A stretch of 8,156 nucleotides of DNA from Gammaproteobacteria bacterium (lineage in GTDB: Bacteria > Pseudomonadota > Gammaproteobacteria > Arenicellales > Poriferihabitantaceae): NCBI GenBank assembly GCA_020027415.1, contig JAHRAW010000184.1, positions 1-8,156 of the forward strand, in the 5' to 3' direction. The position numbers were made by a program, and so were the translations under genes. Below, piece by piece: positions 4,644 to 8,156 of the stretch (positions within the stretch are counted from its first letter, which is position 1; each line of letters starts with the position of its first letter). The notes beneath the pieces were generated by a model. The model saw only the letters and a list, made by a program, of their open reading frames with translations, had not been told where the DNA came from and made no database searches.

Positions 4644-6017
4644 ATGGCGGAAAATTTTGATTTTATCGTCGTCGGCGGCGGCAGCGGCGGCATTGCGGCG
4701 GCGCGGCGGGCGGCTGAATACGGCGCGCGAGTCTTGCTGTGTGAACCGAATCGGCTCGGCGGCACCTGCGTAAATGTCGGCTGCGTGCCAAAAAAAGTGA
4801 TGTGGAATGCCGCCCAAATTCAGCAGGCGTTGGCATTGAGCGGCGATTATGGATTTCAGGCGCCGCCGCAGGTTCAATTTAACTGGCAAACCTTGAAAAC
4901 CGCCCGCGATGCGTATGTCAGCCGCTTGAATCAGATTTACGCCGATAATTTGGCAACTTCCGGGGTGCGCGTGCTGCGCGCCGCGGCCCAATTGCAAGGC
5001 GCAAATACGGTGCAAGTCGGCGAACAAACTGTTCAATGTGAGCACATTTTGCTTGCCACCGGCGGCAAACCGGTGCTGCCGCAGATTCCCGGCGCCGAGT
5101 TGGCGATTACCAGCGACGGGTTTTTTGACCTCCCGCGCCAGCCCATGAACGCGTTGCTGATTGGCGCCGGCTATATTGCCGCCGAACTGGCGGGTATGCT
5201 GCACAGCCTCGGCAGCCGCGTGACGATGTTGTTGCGCAAAGATCGTTTGCTGCGCAACTTTGACAACATGTTAGGCGATACTTTGATGACGCAAATGCGC
5301 GCCGCCGGCATTGACATCCGCACCGGCGTGTCGTGTAGCGAGGTCGTGCGCGCGGGCGATGGCAGTTTGGGATATCGCGCGGCGGAGAAGGGCGCAGCAG
5401 GGGAGAATGCGGAGGATTCTGGGTATGACTGCGTGTTGTTTGCGATTAGCCGCGCGCCCAATGTGGCATCGCTGGGTCTGGCGAAAGTGGATATTGCGCC
5501 GCAACCAAACGGCTTCATCGCGGTGGACGAATTCCAAAACACCGGCGCGGCCGGCATCTATGCGGTCGGCGATATTACGCCGAATGCGCAACTCACGCCG
5601 GTCGCCATCGCCGCCGGCCGGCGCTTGGCGGAGCGGCTGTTTGGCAACGCGCCGCCGCGCAAACTGCAGTTGGATAATGTCGCCAGCGTGGTATTTAGCC
5701 ATCCGCCGATTGGCAGCGTGGGGCTCAGCGAGCAACGGGCGATTGAGGTATACGGCAAATCGCGCGTTCAGGTTTATCAGAATCAATTTGTCAATCTGCG
5801 CTATGCGGTCGGCGCGCACAAGCCGCCAAGCGTGGTGAAATTGGTCACCGTTGACCCGCAACAAAAAGTGGTCGGTTGTCATGTCATCGGCGATGGCGCG
5901 GATGAAATGTTGCAGGGCTTTGCGGTGGCGCTCAACTTGGGCGCCACCAAGGCGGATTTTGACAACACCATCGCCATTCATCCGACCGCCGCCGAAGAGT
6001 TGGTGACCTTGCGTTAA
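4644..6017 (+). CDS. gor: Glutathione-disulfide reductase
   Basis: Gor reduces glutathione disulfide to two glutathione with NADPH, using FAD, in the cytoplasm. The 457-residue protein follows E. coli Gor closely as I remember it (450 residues). It has the FAD-binding GGGSGG (11-16), redox disulfide GGTCVNVGCVPKKVMW (39-54, Cys42 and Cys47), and second dinucleotide motif GAGYIAAELAG (174-184). Arg198 and Arg204 (LRKDRLLRNFD) mark NADPH specificity. FAD motif GIYAVGD (304-310) and the C-terminal HPTAAEE (446-452), with the catalytic His446-Glu451 pair acting in the partner subunit, are also present. The segment RDAYVSRLNQIY (88-99) fits the glutathione-site Tyr and separates it from dihydrolipoamide dehydrogenase and mercuric reductase. 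A CGGAG Shine-Dalgarno lies very close to the ATG. Residues about 244-260 form a longer, acidic loop than E. coli's, with codons (GAG, GGG, GCA, TCT) unlike the flanks. It is transcribed alone, divergent from the parA-like gene. Confidence 0.97.
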   Translation: MAENFDFIVVGGGSGGIAAARRAAEYGARVLLCEPNRLGGTCVNVGCVPKKVMWNAAQIQQALALSGDYGFQAPPQVQFNWQTLKTARDAYVSRLNQIYADNLATSGVRVLRAAAQLQGANTVQVGEQTVQCEHILLATGGKPVLPQIPGAELAITSDGFFDLPRQPMNALLIGAGYIAAELAGMLHSLGSRVTMLLRKDRLLRNFDNMLGDTLMTQMRAAGIDIRTGVSCSEVVRAGDGSLGYRAAEKGAAGENAEDSGYDCVLFAISRAPNVASLGLAKVDIAPQPNGFIAVDEFQNTGAAGIYAVGDITPNAQLTPVAIAAGRRLAERLFGNAPPRKLQLDNVASVVFSHPPIGSVGLSEQRAIEVYGKSRVQVYQNQFVNLRYAVGAHKPPSVVKLVTVDPQQKVVGCHVIGDGADEMLQGFAVALNLGATKADFDNTIAIHPTAAEELVTLR

Positions 6018-6091
6018 TCCGCGCAAAAGTGATGCCCGCGCGCGGTGCGCGAACCAGTCGCCGCTAAGCAGTTACCGCCAAGCCTAACTCC
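6018..6091. other. Convergent spacer between gor and mnmG
   Basis: It holds a GC hairpin CGCGC-ggt-GCGCG (6039-6051) without a T-tract, and the words GCCTAACT (6082-6089) and CTAAC, which also occur in the metZ/parA spacer. No gene is seen, and the rsmG gene that often follows mnmG is absent. Confidence 0.5.
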
Positions 6092-6127
6092 CTAACCCTT
6101 TAACTCGGTTAGTTGTTGCTGTTTTTT
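6092..6127 (+). terminator. Possible terminator for gor inside the 3' end of mnmG
   Basis: CTAACC (6092-6097) can pair with GGTTAG (6107-6112) around a 9-base loop, followed by a T-rich tract ending in six Ts (6122-6127). On the plus strand this reads like a weak intrinsic terminator about 75 bases past the gor stop. The stem has only six pairs and overlaps the mnmG C-terminal codons. Confidence 0.3.
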
Positions 6128-7996
6128 CAAATGCACCATCAGCAACGCAATGGCTGCCGGCGTAACCCCCGGAATGCGCGATGCCTGCCCAAGCGTTTGC
6201 GGCTTCACTTGCATAAGTTGCTGGCGCGCTTCGGTGGATAGCCCGCGCACCGAGTGATAATCGGTGGCTGCGGGCAACGCGGTGTTTTGATGTTTTTTAT
6301 GGCGCGCAATTTCGGCTTCTTGGCGATCAATATAGCCGCTGTAACGCGCCTCAATTTCCAGTTGGCGGATGACTTGTGGATCTTTCAATTGAGATTCGCC
6401 GCCGCCCAACTCGATCACCGCCTCATAACGCATTTGCGGGCGGCGCAATAACTCCAACAAGTTGGCGTCGCGTTGCAGCGGTTGTCCGAGAACTCGTTGC
6501 GCGACCTTCGCATCCAAAGTTTCCGCGCGCACCCACGTGCGTTGCAATCGTCGGCGCTCCGTTTCCAGCGCTTGCCGTTTGCGCGCAAAGCGTTGCTGGC
6601 GCGCTTCATCCACCAAGCCGAGGCGGTGCGCGATTTCGGTCAAGCGCAAATCGGCGTTATCCTCGCGCAGTTGCAGGCGGTATTCGGCGCGCGAAGTGAA
6701 CATGCGGTAGGGCTCTTTGGTGCCGCGGGTTACCAAATCATCAATCATCACACCGATATAGGCTTGGTCGCGGGCGGGACACCAACTCGCGCGCCCTTGC
6801 GCGAACAACGCCGCATTCAGCCCGGCGATTAAACCTTGCCCAGCGGCCTCCTCGTAGCCGGTGGTGCCGTTAATCTGCCCGGCAAAAAACAACCCGGCAA
6901 TGGCTTTGCTCTCCAAACTGTGCTTCAATCCGCGCGGGTCAAAAAAATCATATTCAATCGCATAGCCGGGGCGCGTAATCGCCGCGTTCTCAAAGCCCTT
7001 AATGCTGCGGACAAATTGATGTTGCACATCAAACGGCAAACTGGTGGAAATCCCGTTGGGATACACCTCAGTGGTGTTCAGCCCCTCCGGTTCAATGAAA
7101 ATCTGATGCCGCTCGCGGCTTGCGAAGCGCACCACCTTGTCTTCAATGGACGGGCAATAGCGCGGACCGGTCGCCTTAATTGCGCCGCCGTAAATCGGCG
7201 AGCGCGGCAACGCGGCGGTGATCATATCGTGCGTGGTGGGATTGGTCTCGGTGATATGGCACAGCACCTGCCGCGGGCTCGGCTGCTGTAACGGGTCGCT
7301 AACAAAAGAAAACAGCGGCAACGGCTGTTCGCCCGGCTGCGCCTCCAATTGGGAATAGTCAATGGTGTTGCCGTCCAAGCGCGGCGGCGTGCCGGTTTTC
7401 AAGCGTTCCACGGTAAAGGGCAGGTCGCGCAAGCGCGCCGCCAACGCCAACGACGGCGGGTCGCCGGCGCGCCCGGCGCGCGCATTGTCCATGCCGACAT
7501 GAATCTTGCCGTTCAAAAAAGTGCCTGCGGTAAGCACCACCGCGGCGGCGCGGAACTCCACGCCCAATTGCGTTTTCACGCCGCACACGCGCGCATCCGC
7601 ATTGCACAGCAACAAATCATCCACCGGTTGCTGGAACAGCATCAAGTTGGGTTGTTGCTCCACCGCCCGCCGAATCGCCGTTTTATACAGCGTGCGGTCG
7701 GCTTGCGCGCGCGTCGCCTGCACCGCCGGACCTTTGCGCGCATTGAGCGTGCGAAAATGAATCCCGGCGTGGTCAATCGCCCGCCCCATAATGCCGCCCA
7801 TGGCGTCAATTTCCTTAACAATATGCCCCTTGCCGATGCCGCCAATCGCCGGGTTGCACGACATCTGCCCGACCGTTTCAATGTTATGCGTGATCAGCAA
7901 AGTTTGATTGCCCATGCGCGCGCACGCCAACGCCGCCTCCACCCCGGCATGCCCGCCGCCGACTACGATGACTGCAAATTGATCCGGGTATTTCAT
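6092..7996 (-). CDS. mnmG: tRNA uridine-5-carboxymethylaminomethyl modification enzyme MnmG (GidA)
   Basis: MnmG, with MnmE, uses FAD, NADH and methylenetetrahydrofolate to install the (carboxymethyl)aminomethyl group at U34 of several tRNAs. From the ATG at 7996 the product is 634 residues (E. coli 629) and begins MKYPDQFAVIVVGGGHAG, aligning with the E. coli start; a longer GTG start at 8038 would add 14 poorly supported residues. Signatures are the FAD motif GGGHAG (13-18), CNPAIGG (47-53, Cys47), GPRYCPSIEDK (277-287, with Cys281 equivalent to the catalytic E. coli Cys277), and GQINGTTGYEEAAGQGLIAG (373-392). The C-terminal helical domain has TSRAEYRLQLREDNADLRLT, YSGYIDRQ and a closing TLGQASRIPGVTPAAIALL that binds MnmE and tRNA. 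No Shine-Dalgarno is evident. It is monocistronic here: gor converges on it, and the rsmG-parA-parB genes often found downstream are missing. Confidence 0.97.
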   Translation of the reverse strand: MKYPDQFAVIVVGGGHAGVEAALACARMGNQTLLITHNIETVGQMSCNPAIGGIGKGHIVKEIDAMGGIMGRAIDHAGIHFRTLNARKGPAVQATRAQADRTLYKTAIRRAVEQQPNLMLFQQPVDDLLLCNADARVCGVKTQLGVEFRAAAVVLTAGTFLNGKIHVGMDNARAGRAGDPPSLALAARLRDLPFTVERLKTGTPPRLDGNTIDYSQLEAQPGEQPLPLFSFVSDPLQQPSPRQVLCHITETNPTTHDMITAALPRSPIYGGAIKATGPRYCPSIEDKVVRFASRERHQIFIEPEGLNTTEVYPNGISTSLPFDVQHQFVRSIKGFENAAITRPGYAIEYDFFDPRGLKHSLESKAIAGLFFAGQINGTTGYEEAAGQGLIAGLNAALFAQGRASWCPARDQAYIGVMIDDLVTRGTKEPYRMFTSRAEYRLQLREDNADLRLTEIAHRLGLVDEARQQRFARKRQALETERRRLQRTWVRAETLDAKVAQRVLGQPLQRDANLLELLRRPQMRYEAVIELGGGESQLKDPQVIRQLEIEARYSGYIDRQEAEIARHKKHQNTALPAATDYHSVRGLSTEARQQLMQVKPQTLGQASRIPGVTPAAIALLMVHLKKQQQLTELKG

Positions 7997-8026
7997 AATT
8001 GCGTTGCGATGAATTGTGTTGCGATG
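7997..8026. repeat. 15-bp tandem duplication directly upstream of mnmG
   Basis: AATTGCGTTGCGATG (7997-8011) and AATTGTGTTGCGATG (8012-8026) are adjacent copies with one mismatch, abutting the mnmG start codon. The unit is five codons, in frame, so an extended GTG start would add HRNTI-HRNAI. A duplication in the untranslated leader is the simpler reading. Confidence 0.85.
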
Positions 8027-8031
8027 CCTAC

Positions 8032-8057
8032 GGGTCACGGGGTGGGGGTGGCGCGGG
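8032..8057 (+). other. Potential G-quadruplex in the mnmG leader (template strand)
   Basis: Four G-runs of three or more (8032-8034, 8039-8042, 8044-8048, 8055-8057) are separated by loops of 4, 1 and 6 bases, fitting the G3+N1-7 rule. The G-rich strand is the template for mnmG, so any effect would be at the DNA level. Whether it forms is not known. Confidence 0.4.
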
Positions 8058-8086
8058 TCGCCATATCAGCGGAAAAATCAAACCGC

Positions 8087-8115
8087 ATTATACAGCCATA
8101 ATTTTTTATTATTCA
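8087..8115 (-). promoter_or_regulatory. Candidate mnmG promoter
   Basis: A perfect TATAAT (plus-strand 8087-8092) faces mnmG. At 17 bases spacing the -35 is TGAATA (8110-8115), only a partial match, within AT-rich DNA (8101-8113) that could act as an upstream element. Use of this promoter would give a leader of about 80 bases containing the 15-bp duplication. Confidence 0.5.
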
Positions 8116-8141
8116 TGCATTCCCGCCAAGATGTTGCCGCC

Positions 8142-8156
8142 ATGACCGAATCCGTA
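8142..8156 (+). CDS. Possible start of a divergent gene, cut by the window edge
   Basis: ATG at 8142 opens a frame reading MTESV to the window end, divergent from mnmG. The upstream ATG at 8131 stops at once. There is no clear Shine-Dalgarno and too little sequence to judge coding. It could be nothing more than intergenic DNA. Confidence 0.2.

Noticed and set aside
4509..5204. 231-codon minus-strand frame across the gor start
   Set aside because: Antisense to the conserved Gor FAD and disulfide region; no family features.
4434..6017. Readthrough of TGA 4632 to make a gor fusion or selenoprotein
   Set aside because: Gor has its own ATG with a Shine-Dalgarno, the TGA is not in a conserved Cys position, and no selenocysteine element is visible.
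5271..6026. 251-codon minus-strand frame opposite gor
   Set aside because: It mirrors the Gor coding sequence, has no recognisable motif, and gor itself is certain.
6092..8038. Longer mnmG from GTG at 8038
   Set aside because: The extra 14 residues come mostly from the 15-bp duplication, and the ATG at 7996 aligns with the E. coli start.
7349..8101. 250-codon plus-strand frame opposite mnmG
   Set aside because: It is antisense to the highly conserved FAD-binding half of MnmG, and its Arg/Ala/His-rich product looks like a shadow of GC-rich coding DNA.

Overview
This window is a GC-rich bacterial chromosome segment of six recognisable genes, almost certainly from a proteobacterium. TrpA, TrpB, MetZ, glutathione reductase and MnmG all carry the full signatures of their families. 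TrpB, MetZ and MnmG look gammaproteobacterial from remembered relatives, but I cannot name a genus. Codon use is fairly uniform, with frequent TTG for Leu and CAA for Gln beside GC-rich codons. I see no insertion sequence, phage gene, rRNA, tRNA or CRISPR array.

Layout, left to right. On the minus strand trpB (981-2210) and trpA (94-984) overlap by four bases and encode the two subunits of tryptophan synthase. Head-to-head with trpB, on the plus strand, is metZ (2400-3638), an O-succinylhomoserine sulfhydrylase for homocysteine and methionine synthesis. Their 189-bp divergent control region holds two spaced copies of an 11-mer at the trpB start, a four-copy 7-bp tandem repeat, and a perfect minus-strand TATAAT nested between inverted-repeat arms. 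A convergent spacer (3639-3713) leads to a small orphan ParA-like ATPase on the minus strand (3714-4334). It has no ParB beside it.

The 309-bp region 4335-4643 separates the parA-like gene from the divergent plus-strand gor (4644-6017, glutathione reductase). It contains a perfect 19-bp palindrome, two overlapping inverted repeats that cannot both form as hairpins, and a possible 66-codon upstream reading frame in the same frame as gor that ends nine bases before the gor ATG. A second convergent spacer (6018-6091) follows. Then comes mnmG (gidA) on the minus strand (start best placed at 7996, stop at 6092), whose product makes the 5-carboxymethylaminomethyl modification of wobble uridine in tRNA with MnmE. 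The mnmG leader carries a 15-bp tandem duplication, a G-rich stretch fitting a G-quadruplex pattern, and a TATAAT box. The last 15 bases may be the start of a divergent gene.

The genes cover amino-acid biosynthesis (Trp, Met), thiol redox balance and tRNA modification, and do not form one pathway. The usual partners are missing in places: no rsmG or parAB follows mnmG, and no trpF precedes trpB. I found no convincing new multi-gene system. The parts most worth a second look are the palindrome-rich control region between the orphan parA and gor, and the repeat-rich trpB/metZ control region.
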